DNA from: JBFMCU01 sp964428225
GTDB taxonomy: Bacteria > Planctomycetota > UBA1135 > GCA-002686595
Length of the DNA: 20,455 bases
Reading direction: 5' to 3'
Assembly: GCA_964428225.1 (NCBI GenBank)
Contig: CAYRXS010000111.1
Span: forward strand, 1 to 20,455
This document shows, in pieces, positions 7,437-13,541 of the stretch. The notes under the pieces were generated by a model. That model did no database searches. It saw only the letters and a program-made list of their open reading frames with translations, and was not told the DNA's origin. A program made the position numbers and the translations under genes. Positions within the stretch are counted from its first letter, which is position 1. Each line of letters starts with the position of its first letter.

Positions 7437-7591
7437 CCTCGGTCGGGGGACTCGGGTTTCGCGCGGGAGCGCGGTGCGCGTGGGGAGGCGCGGATCGCGA
7501 GGAGGCACGGGAGTTCGGCGGAGGGGAGGATCTTTCGCGGCGAGGAGCGCAACCGGACGGCGGTCGGGGCGATCCTTGGGCTGTCTCCCCT

Positions 7592-7616
7592 GGGGTGGGT
7601 GGGGGTTTGGGATGGG
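7592..7616 (+). other. Potential G-quadruplex in convergent intergenic gap
   Basis: Five runs of three to five G (7592-7595, 7597-7599, 7601-7605, 7609-7611, 7614-7616) are separated by loops of 1-3 nt, which satisfies the usual G3+N1-7 rule with one run to spare. It is the most notable element in the 222-bp gap 7437-7658 between the convergent sulfatase-like and Nudix-MBL genes. It would lie in the 3' untranslated RNA of the sulfatase-like gene. No ordinary stem plus U-tract terminator was found in this gap. Confidence 0.5.
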
Positions 7617-7658
7617 CGACAGAGGCCCCTCCGCGCAGGCCGACGCCCCTCCCTCCGC

Positions 7659-9155
7659 CTACTCCCGATCGAGCCGCGCCCAGCCTCCGGGCCCCTGCTC
7701 CGCACGCCCTTCCTCCTCCAGCTTGATCAACCCCGCGAGGAGCGAACGGCGCGCGAGGAACAGGAGCTCCTCGGGCGTGTCGCCGTAGGCGTGCGCCAGC
7801 AGGTCGTCGGGGGCCGTCGGCTCCGGTCCGAGGGAGGCGAGCAGCCCCTCCTCACGCTCGAGACGGTGCGCGAGGTAGTGGCGGACGAGGCCCGGGCCGT
7901 CGAGGTGCTGAATGCCGTGGGCCGGGTGCACGCTGCCGATCCCCTCGCGCAGGAGACGCTCCAGGCTGGCGAGGTAGGTCGCCATGTGACCCTCGGGCGG
8001 ATCGATGACGATCGTGGAGGCAGTCGAGAGCATGTCGCCGACGACGGCCGCGCCGTAGCGGCTATCGAGGAAGACGAGATGCCCGGGGGCATGTCCCGGC
8101 GTGTGCAACACCCGCAGCTTCCAGTCGGGCGAGCCGTCGGGCGCGACTCCGAGGTCGATCTCGTCCCCCTCGTCCAGGGGTCTCGCCTCGTCGGGACGGA
8201 AGGGCAGGTGCTCGAGCGTCCAGGGGTGCGCGTGGACCGGGAGGCCGTAGCGATGAGCCACGACCTCCACCGCGCCGATGTGGTCGGGGTGGTGGTGCGT
8301 GAGCAGGATCCCTTCGAAGCGACGCCCCTCGTCACGCCACTCGTCGGTGATCTCGAACAGCCGCACACGCTCTCCCTCGTCCACGGGAGCGGGATCGACG
8401 ATCCACACGCGCTCCTGGCCCACGAGATAGCAGCTCGTCGAGAGGGCCGGAGGCTGCGTGTCCGTGAGCAACGGCAGGACCGTGATCCCCGGCGACTGCC
8501 GCGCCACCTCGAGCCGGCCCGCCACGATTCTCCCGCACTCCCGGGCGCAAGCCGCGAGCCACTCCTCGACCCCGCTGCCCCGGTGCAGACCGAGCTGCAA
8601 CAACGTGGGCGGTGACACCGGGATCTCCCCCGCAATCCACGCGTCGAAGGCCTCCCCCGGAGACCAGAAGCGACCGTCCACCAGCTCGCCCTCGGAGAAG
8701 CGCGGCACCTCACCGGCGGGCAGCTCGAGGTGGTGGAACCACGTCTCGTAGCGCAGCCGCGAGAACGGAGGCGTGATCAGCCGACAGAAGGAGCGCACGC
8801 TCGCCAGCGCCTCCGGGGTCCGGGCGAGCGCCTCGCACCAGCGCGGCACGAAGGATCCCTGCCGCAGGAGCTCCGCCCGCAGATCCTCGCGCTCCTCGGA
8901 ACCGATGACCCGCGCGAGGGCGGCGGGCAGGACGCCGGTCTCCTCGAAGAGCTCCCGGATCGCGCAACGCGTAGCCGTGAACTCGTCCTCCTCACCGTCC
9001 TCCCCCCGGTCCATCCGATCCACGACTCCCCCGGGAAAGGCCCAGTACCCTCCGAGGAAGCGCAGGGCGGGGGAGCGTCTCACCAGGAAGGCCTCGAGAT
9101 CCCGACCGCCGCCGCGCGTCAGGACCACCGCGGCGGACGGTCTCGGAGGGGGCAT
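7659..9155 (-). CDS. Nudix hydrolase / metallo-beta-lactamase / winged-helix fusion protein
   Basis: A 498-residue cytoplasmic fusion. Residues about 5-185 form a Nudix domain: FLGGYWAFPGGVVD (33-46) followed by the helix of the Nudix box, RELFEETGV (67-75). The box is interrupted: about 20 acidic residues lie between the GG and RE halves, as in NUDT19/CoA-diphosphatase-like Nudix proteins rather than the compact 23-residue box. Residues about 225-420 are a metallo-beta-lactamase domain with THHHPDH (286-292), HTPGHAPGH (351-359), GDML (373-376) and HPAHG (410-414), covering the usual zinc ligands. Residues about 425-485 (HYLAHRLERE...LIKLEEEGRA) match the C-terminal winged helix of LACTB2-type hydrolases. 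Likely activities are cleavage of a nucleoside-diphosphate-linked compound and hydrolysis of a thioester or RNA; neither substrate can be fixed. ATG 9155 has TATGGT six bases upstream and no Shine-Dalgarno. The M64 peptidase gene ends 31 bp upstream on the same strand. Confidence 0.9.
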   Translation of the reverse strand: MPPPRPSAAVVLTRGGGRDLEAFLVRRSPALRFLGGYWAFPGGVVDRMDRGEDGEEDEFTATRCAIRELFEETGVLPAALARVIGSEEREDLRAELLRQGSFVPRWCEALARTPEALASVRSFCRLITPPFSRLRYETWFHHLELPAGEVPRFSEGELVDGRFWSPGEAFDAWIAGEIPVSPPTLLQLGLHRGSGVEEWLAACARECGRIVAGRLEVARQSPGITVLPLLTDTQPPALSTSCYLVGQERVWIVDPAPVDEGERVRLFEITDEWRDEGRRFEGILLTHHHPDHIGAVEVVAHRYGLPVHAHPWTLEHLPFRPDEARPLDEGDEIDLGVAPDGSPDWKLRVLHTPGHAPGHLVFLDSRYGAAVVGDMLSTASTIVIDPPEGHMATYLASLERLLREGIGSVHPAHGIQHLDGPGLVRHYLAHRLEREEGLLASLGPEPTAPDDLLAHAYGDTPEELLFLARRSLLAGLIKLEEEGRAEQGPGGWARLDRE

Positions 9156-9161
9156 GGCGCC

Positions 9162-9167
9162 ACCATA
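9162..9167 (-). promoter_or_regulatory. -10-like hexamer for Nudix-MBL gene (leaderless start)
   Basis: TATGGT on the minus strand ends 6 nt before ATG 9155, and no Shine-Dalgarno is present. A -35 is unclear: TGATCC at 16 nt is weak and overlaps the stop of the M64 gene. If real, the fusion gene has its own promoter in addition to any read-through. Confidence 0.4.
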
Positions 9168-9186
9168 ACCGCCGAGGCGGTCCGGA

Positions 9187-10593
9187 TCAGCCGTCCTTCT
9201 CCACGAGCAACCGCCAGCTTCGCTCCGACTCGAGCAGGCCGTTCGCGTCCTTCAGAACCCAGGGCCACTTGTCGCCCCGCATCCTCGTCGTGTCCACGGC
9301 GCGGCAGAGGATGCGGTGGGGCCCGGGCTCCAGGTCCCGGGGATCGACCCGGAAGACGTGGACACCCCGGCGGTTGTGCTTCGACGTCACGACGGGCCGG
9401 GCCTCGATCGGGAGCAGAGGGCCCCGAGCACGTCGGGGGACGGTGCGCTCCCGGTCGGGGCTCGCCGCGGTCGGAGGTGCGGTCTCCTCGAGGAAGATCC
9501 ACCAACGCACCTCGAGGTTGTGGCGCGCGGGGCGCATCACCGTGACCTCGAGCTCGAAAGGCCCCTCGCCCAGGAGGACGCGGCGCGCAGGATCGCCCTC
9601 CGGCTCGACGACGCGACACGAATCGATCGGATCGACGAGGTCGTAGACCGCGAGCACGAGGGCCTCGCGGCAGACCCGGCAGAAGAACTCGCCCTCGCCC
9701 ATCATGCACCCCGCGGAGGTCGGCTTCCACGCGCCCCGCACACGACCGTCGGCGCCCTGGTACACGCCGATGCCGGGCACCTTCTCCTCGAGCCAGTGGG
9801 CCCAGGGCACGCGGCTCGGTTCGGGCGTGTTGCTGACGTTGACCGCGTGGGCGATGTCGCCGCGAAGGCCCGTGTGCGTGGCGTACTCGTCGCCGAGGTT
9901 CGCGAAGGCGTGACCCCACTCGTGGATCATCGTCTTGAACTCGCGTGCGGCCACCGCGGCGATCCCGCCGCCCCCCGTACCCAGGCTCGCCCCGGGAACG
10001 AGGACGATGGCGAGCCCGTCCTGGTCCGGCAACCGCCGCAGCGCCGTGCGAACCTTCGTGCGATCCACGGTCACCTGGTACTGCTCGGCCCCGGGCGAGA
10101 TCCGCGCTCCGAAGGCGGTCGAATAGTCCCGGCCGTGCTGGTCCACGCCGCTCTCCTCGCTGACCGCATTCGCGCGGATGAAGTTCAGGTAGGAGAAGTA
10201 CTCCTCGAAGACCCGGTTCTGCTCGAAGCGCTCCACCGCGTCCTCGGCAAGGTCGTCGAAGTCGTCCTGCTCGTCGAGCTCGAACCCGTCGCCGGTGAGG
10301 ACGACGTCCACGCGGTTCTCCGAGGGTCCGTGCCGCAGGATGTCGGCCCATCCGACGAGGTCGTTGGGCACCAGCCTCCGCGCGGCCTCACGACCCGCGG
10401 TCGTCTTCGGCCACCGCCGGGCGATCTTCTCGTAGGCGCTGATCGCGCGGCGATAGCGGCCCTTCGCGATGTGCTCTTCCGCGGCGACGAGAGCCTCGGC
10501 CGCCTCCTCGGCTTCGTCCGCTTCGTCCGCCGCCGTGAGAATCCCGAGCGGCGCGATCGCGAGTATCAGGGTCGCCGTGAGCTGCGCGTGCAT
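9187..10593 (-). CDS. Secreted M64-family zinc metallopeptidase
   Basis: A 468-residue exported peptidase of the IgA-peptidase M64 type. The N-terminus MHAQLTATLILAIAPLG followed by ILTAADEA looks like a short signal peptide with cleavage near the Ala-Ala. Residues about 24-75 are acidic/alanine-rich and contain one tetratricopeptide-like helix pair (EEHIAKGRYRRAISAYEKIA). The M64 catalytic domain follows: strand RVDVVLTGDGF, then HEWGHAFANLGDEY with zinc ligands His224 and His228, catalytic Glu225, and the downstream GDEY (Asp235) typical of the family. A cysteine-bearing segment, SAGCMMGEGEFFCRVCREA, is also family-like. The last roughly 130 residues appear to be a beta-rich accessory domain. 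ATG 10593 was chosen because it starts the signal peptide and AGGAAGG (10601-10607) sits 7 nt upstream; a longer in-frame extension is arginine-rich and unlike a coding start. A good promoter lies just upstream. The substrate is unknown; extracytoplasmic protein turnover is likely. Confidence 0.9.
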   Translation of the reverse strand: MHAQLTATLILAIAPLGILTAADEADEAEEAAEALVAAEEHIAKGRYRRAISAYEKIARRWPKTTAGREAARRLVPNDLVGWADILRHGPSENRVDVVLTGDGFELDEQDDFDDLAEDAVERFEQNRVFEEYFSYLNFIRANAVSEESGVDQHGRDYSTAFGARISPGAEQYQVTVDRTKVRTALRRLPDQDGLAIVLVPGASLGTGGGGIAAVAAREFKTMIHEWGHAFANLGDEYATHTGLRGDIAHAVNVSNTPEPSRVPWAHWLEEKVPGIGVYQGADGRVRGAWKPTSAGCMMGEGEFFCRVCREALVLAVYDLVDPIDSCRVVEPEGDPARRVLLGEGPFELEVTVMRPARHNLEVRWWIFLEETAPPTAASPDRERTVPRRARGPLLPIEARPVVTSKHNRRGVHVFRVDPRDLEPGPHRILCRAVDTTRMRGDKWPWVLKDANGLLESERSWRLLVEKDG

Positions 10594-10618
10594 GATCCTG
10601 CCTTCCTGCCGACGATCG

Positions 10619-10646
10619 ATCCTAGGTCGATGCGCGGAGGGGTCAA
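10619..10646 (-). promoter_or_regulatory. Sigma-70-like promoter of the M64 peptidase gene
   Basis: On the minus strand TTGACC (10641-10646), a 16-nt spacer and TAGGAT (10619-10624) match the housekeeping consensus at 5/6 and 4/6 positions, the best promoter in the window. Transcription would start about 7 nt on, leaving a leader of about 18-20 nt that holds the AGGAAGG Shine-Dalgarno. An imperfect palindrome, ATCGATCCTAGGTCGAT (10615-10631), overlaps the -10 and might be an operator. Confidence 0.6.
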
Positions 10647-10690
10647 GGTGCCGCGGGCGAGGGAGGTCGCCGCGCCAGGGGGGAATGCGG

Positions 10691-10696
10691 TACCGT
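10691..10696 (+). promoter_or_regulatory. -10-like hexamer for thrC (leaderless start)
   Basis: TACCGT ends 8 nt before the thrC ATG (10705). No Shine-Dalgarno lies in between, and I see no good -35. The call rests on the same arrangement seen before the channel, esterase, Nudix-MBL and ptsI starts. Confidence 0.35.
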
Positions 10697-10704
10697 GTCC
10701 CGTC

Positions 10705-11901
10705 ATGAACACCTCCTACGTCACCCACCTCGAGGCGGCGATCGACGGGACCGTCCTCCCCCATCGCGAGCTGCAAACCACGCACGAGGGCCGCCCGCTC
10801 TGGGTCCGCTACGATCTCGACGCCGTGGGACGCGCGGTGAAGCGCGATGATCTCACGACCCGCGCGCCGAACCTCTGGCGTTATCGCGAGCTGCTCCCCG
10901 TCGAGCGCGACGAGAACGTCGTCACGCTCGGAGAAGGGATGAGCCCCTTGCTCCCGTGCCCCCGGCTCGGCGAGGAGCTCGGCCTGTCGCGCCTCCTGAT
11001 CAAGGACGAGTCGCAGCTCCCGACCGGCTCCTTCAAGGCCCGCGGGCTCTGCATGGCGGTCAGCATGGCCAAGGAGCTCGGCGTGAAGCGGCTCGCGATC
11101 CCCACCGCGGGGAACGCGGGAGGAGCGCTCGCCGCCTACGCTGCGCGCGCCGGGCTCGAGGCGTGGGTCTTCATGCCCGCCGACACTCCCGAGGTGAACC
11201 GCGTCGAGGCCTTGCTCTACGGCGCCCGCACCTTCGTGCTCGACGGCCTCATCACGGACTGCGCCGCGGTGGTGGGCGAGGGAGCGGAGCGCATGGGCTG
11301 GTTCGACCTGAGCACCCTCAAGGAGCCCTACCGGATCGAGGGCAAGAAGACGATGGGGCTCGAGCTCGCCGAGCAGCTCGGCTGGAGGCTCCCCGACGTG
11401 ATCCTCTACCCCACCGGCGGAGGCACCGGCCTGATCGGCATGTGGAAGGCGTTTGCGGAGCTCGCCGAGCTGGGATGGCTCGAGGACGACGCGCGGCCGC
11501 GCATGGTCTCCTGCCAGTCCGACGGCTGCTCGCCCATCGCCAACGCCTTCGCCGCCGGGGAGCGCTTCGCGGAGGAGGTGGCCGACGCCGAGACCGTGGC
11601 GAGCGGGCTGCGCGTGCCGCGGGCGGTGGGCGACTTCATGATCCTCGACGCGGTACGGGAGTCGGGCGGAACCGCCGTGGCGGCCCCCGAGGCCGAGATC
11701 GAGCCGTGGATGCGCCGGGCTTCCGCCCTCGAGGGGATCGCCCTCTGCCCGGAGACCGCCGCGTGCCTGGTCGCGCTCGAGCGGATGGTCCGCGAGGGAA
11801 CGGTGGACCGCGACGAGGAGGTCGTCGTCTTCAACACCGGTGCCGCGCAGAAGTACGTCGAGCTGCTGGGCCGCGCCGTGCCGGAGCCGTGGACCGGATG
11901 A
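10705..11901 (+). CDS. thrC: Threonine synthase
   Basis: A 398-residue fold-type II PLP enzyme that converts O-phospho-L-homoserine to threonine, the last step of threonine synthesis, in the cytosol. Landmarks: TLGEGMSPLLPCPRLG (74-89), a segment typical of threonine synthases; the Schiff-base lysine in PTGSFKARG (Lys111); the asparagine loop PTAGNAGGALAAYAARAG (133-150); the phosphate-binding glycine loop PTGGGTGLIGMWKAF; and a C-terminal VVFNTGAAQKY. The length fits the shorter bacterial class without a long N-terminal domain. Threonine synthase is preferred over threonine dehydratase or cysteate synthase because of the TLGEG motif and the homoserine kinase gene 1.6 kb away. ATG 10705 is the only sensible start: upstream is divergent promoter sequence. 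It is divergent from the M64 gene (111 bp gap) and convergent with the methyltransferase, with 6 bp between stops. Confidence 0.92.
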   Translation: MNTSYVTHLEAAIDGTVLPHRELQTTHEGRPLWVRYDLDAVGRAVKRDDLTTRAPNLWRYRELLPVERDENVVTLGEGMSPLLPCPRLGEELGLSRLLIKDESQLPTGSFKARGLCMAVSMAKELGVKRLAIPTAGNAGGALAAYAARAGLEAWVFMPADTPEVNRVEALLYGARTFVLDGLITDCAAVVGEGAERMGWFDLSTLKEPYRIEGKKTMGLELAEQLGWRLPDVILYPTGGGTGLIGMWKAFAELAELGWLEDDARPRMVSCQSDGCSPIANAFAAGERFAEEVADAETVASGLRVPRAVGDFMILDAVRESGGTAVAAPEAEIEPWMRRASALEGIALCPETAACLVALERMVREGTVDRDEEVVVFNTGAAQKYVELLGRAVPEPWTG

Positions 11902-11907
11902 CCGCGG

Positions 11908-12885
11908 CTACTTGTAGGCCACGAGGTAGGTGACCCAGGCCTGGCAGTTCTCGCCGCGCTTCGACTTGCGGTAGATCCCGTTGCCGCTCTCGCCGTCCTC
12001 GTCGGTGCCTTCCCAGTACGTGTCCACGCGAGGGAAGCCCACCTCGAGCAAGGCGTCGCGCACCTCGACCAGGGACCACAGCCGCCAGTTGTAGGTGAAG
12101 GCGCGCTTGATCTTGCTCCCGTCCTTGAACTGGAAGTGGATGTACGTCCGGTACTCGCCGGTGGCGGGCCAGTAGCGGTCCTGGTCCCAGACGTAGGTGA
12201 AGCCTTCCTCGATCTCGCGCTCCTCGAGCATCTCCTCCATCGACTCGGGGCCGCCGTAGATGTCCATCACGAAGGCGCCGTCGTCAGCCAGATCCTCGTA
12301 CACCGCGCGCAGGTAGTCGATGAGCTGAGGACGCTCCTTGAACACGAAGTAGGAGAAGTTCTGGGCGCAGCGGACGTCGGGCGGCGTCGAGCTGGGCTCG
12401 CGAACGTCCTTGACGTGGATCGTGACGCGCTCGGCCTTCTTGCCGAGGGGTTCGAAGTTGTTCTCGACGCCCCAGGCCACCGTGTCGGGACAGATGTCGA
12501 AGCCCTCCGCGGTGTACTTCGCCCCACGCTTGACCCAGGTCGCCGCGAGGAGGGCGGTGCCACAGAAGTCCTCGCGGAAGTGGAGCGGCTTCTTCTTGCG
12601 GACCTTCTTGTACACGCGGGTGAGGAACTTCACGTCCTCTTCGGGCGACTGCACCGCGAGCTGGTAGAGCTCGTGACGGTCGGCGGTCTTCGCCGTGAAC
12701 ACCCGCTTCTTCTTGCGGGCCTTGGGCTTGTCCTTCTTCTTCCCCTCGCCCTTCGTCCCGGAGCCCTTCCGCTCGCGATCCTGCCGGCGCACGACCTCGC
12801 CCTCCTCGACGTGGGCGGCAGCGCGCGAGTCGGGGGAGGCGGAACGGCGTGACTTCTTCTTGGCGGACGTCGTGGTCGAGGGCAT
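11908..12885 (-). CDS. Class I SAM-dependent methyltransferase with lysine-rich N-terminal tail
   Basis: A 325-residue protein. Residues 8-65 are a lysine/arginine-rich, low-complexity tail (for example AKKKSRRSA and KPKARKKKRVF) predicted to be disordered and suited to binding nucleic acid or ribosomes. From about 70 on it is a class I methyltransferase. Motif I is the variant FREDFCGTALLAATW (103-117), where DFCGTA takes the place of the usual D-x-G-x-G-x-G. The acidic end of strand 2 is AEGFDICPDTVAWG (Asp130), followed by a catalytic-loop-like region, CAQNFSYFVFKERPQLIDYL, and AFVMDIYGGPES. The EDFCGTA form is, to my recollection, characteristic of a widespread uncharacterised methyltransferase group, so no substrate is named. 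ATG 12885 was chosen because AGGAG (12891-12895) lies 5 nt upstream; a longer frame reaches further but is not preceded by such a site. The stop is 6 bp from the thrC stop. Confidence 0.85.
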   Translation of the reverse strand: MPSTTTSAKKKSRRSASPDSRAAAHVEEGEVVRRQDRERKGSGTKGEGKKKDKPKARKKKRVFTAKTADRHELYQLAVQSPEEDVKFLTRVYKKVRKKKPLHFREDFCGTALLAATWVKRGAKYTAEGFDICPDTVAWGVENNFEPLGKKAERVTIHVKDVREPSSTPPDVRCAQNFSYFVFKERPQLIDYLRAVYEDLADDGAFVMDIYGGPESMEEMLEEREIEEGFTYVWDQDRYWPATGEYRTYIHFQFKDGSKIKRAFTYNWRLWSLVEVRDALLEVGFPRVDTYWEGTDEDGESGNGIYRKSKRGENCQAWVTYLVAYK

Positions 12886-12994
12886 GGGAGCTCCTGCGCG
12901 GAGGTAAGCAAGCAATCGGGGGGGGCGAAGGCTGGATGAAGTGGGAGATGGTAGCGAGAGCCGGGTCAAGAGAGGAGTGGCGAGAGCCGCTCTT

Positions 12995-13016
12995 GCTTCC
13001 TCGCGACCGAGGAAGC
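12995..13016 (-). terminator. Strong hairpin after the stand-alone aminotransferase-domain gene
   Basis: A perfect 9-bp inverted repeat, GCTTCCTCG (12995-13003) and CGAGGAAGC (13008-13016), has a 4-nt loop and lies 26 nt past the stop of the minus-strand gene ending at 13043. There is no U-tract after the stem on either strand, so it may be an intrinsic terminator of the U-less kind, an RNA-stability element or a protein site. It sits in the 157-bp gap before the methyltransferase start. Confidence 0.4.
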
Positions 13017-13042
13017 GATCCAACGCCTCGATCAGGCCGGAT

Positions 13043-13348
13043 TTATTCCGCCATGGAGACCTGGCGCAGCTCCTGGAAATAACGTGTCCGGGCCTTCTTC
13101 AAGAGAAGGTCGCGGAACACGTGGAAGATCTCCTCGTTGTGCTTTGGATCGCGCACCGGTACGCGAACCGCTCCCGCGACGTGGCGGGGCACGCTCACCG
13201 TACCGGGATCCAGCCTGCGGTTGACCTTGCGGGCCAGATCGGCGGGGTTGTCGACCTCGACGAGGATCCAGGATCCGATGGACGGCATGGTCCGGATCCC
13301 GGGAATGGTTGCCAATCTCGAGAAGAAGCGCTCGCGTTCCTCGTTCAT
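13043..13348 (-). CDS. Stand-alone small domain resembling the HisC aminotransferase C-terminus
   Basis: A 101-residue protein that reads like the C-terminal small domain of histidinol-phosphate-type class I/II aminotransferases. It has a leading amphipathic helix (RERFFSRLATIPGIRTMPS), the strand SIGSWILVEVDNPADLARK (23-41), and AVRVPVRDPKHNEEIFHVF (60-78). The last matches the family's L-R-I-T-V-G-T-P-E-E-N segment, including the arginine (Arg62) that in full enzymes holds the substrate carboxylate. The large PLP-binding domain and its lysine are absent. Upstream of the start there is no coding continuation on this strand before the divergent homoserine kinase. ATG 13348 has an excellent Shine-Dalgarno, GGGAGGAG (13353-13360), 4 nt upstream, and a promoter further up, so it looks like a true small gene rather than decayed remains. 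The function is unknown: it could be a regulatory partner or ligand-binding module. Assignment to the fold is inference from pattern. Confidence 0.7.
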   Translation of the reverse strand: MNEERERFFSRLATIPGIRTMPSIGSWILVEVDNPADLARKVNRRLDPGTVSVPRHVAGAVRVPVRDPKHNEEIFHVFRDLLLKKARTRYFQELRQVSMAE

Positions 13349-13415
13349 CCAACTCCTCCCTGGACGGGGGATGAGGGCGTGAGTTCCCACCGCTCGATTC
13401 GCTCCCGTCTTGCCT

Positions 13416-13444
13416 ACCTTATCTGGTGTATCAGAGGCTCACAA
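13416..13444 (-). promoter_or_regulatory. Sigma-70-like promoter of the small HisC-like gene
   Basis: On the minus strand TTGTGA (13439-13444), a 17-nt spacer and TAAGGT (13416-13421). The -35 matches 4/6 and the -10 has the T-A-N-N-N-T form. It lies in a locally less GC-rich stretch of the 171-bp divergent gap and would give a leader of about 60 nt carrying the strong Shine-Dalgarno. Confidence 0.4.
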
Positions 13445-13496
13445 GCACCATTTCCAGGGGATCCTATTCCCGAAAACCGAGAATCGGCGAGGAGGA

Positions 13497-13541
13497 ATGG
13501 GATCGGGCGGGCGTCGCGTATGCTCCCGGACAGGCCGATGA
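13497..13541 (+). CDS. Possible 14-codon leader peptide overlapping thrB
   Basis: An ATG preceded by AGGAGG opens a 14-codon frame (MGSGGRRVCSRTGR) that overlaps the thrB frame and whose stop TGA overlaps an in-frame thrB ATG (13538) as ATGA. The Shine-Dalgarno is only about 1 nt from the ATG, which is too close for efficient use. The peptide has one Thr and no Ile, so it does not resemble the enteric threonine attenuator. It may be chance. Confidence 0.2.
   Translation: MGSGGRRVCSRTGR
13519..13524 (+). promoter_or_regulatory. Possible -10 hexamer for thrB
   Basis: TATGCT lies 13 nt before the second in-frame thrB ATG (13538) and overlaps the first one (13520). If used, it would make 13538 the true start with a very short leader. 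No -35 is visible, so support is weak. Confidence 0.2.

Noticed and set aside
4494..7508. 1,004-codon open frame on the minus strand opposite the channel and sulfatase-like genes
   Set aside because: It is antisense to two genes with clear domain motifs, and its product is a low-complexity Arg/Asp/Gly/Pro chain. It is a by-product of GC-rich codon use.
7437..7658. Intrinsic terminator between the sulfatase-like and Nudix-MBL genes
   Set aside because: Short imperfect stems exist (for example CTGTCTCCC with GGGCGACAG, one mismatch) but none has a U-tract. Only the G-quadruplex motif is worth reporting.
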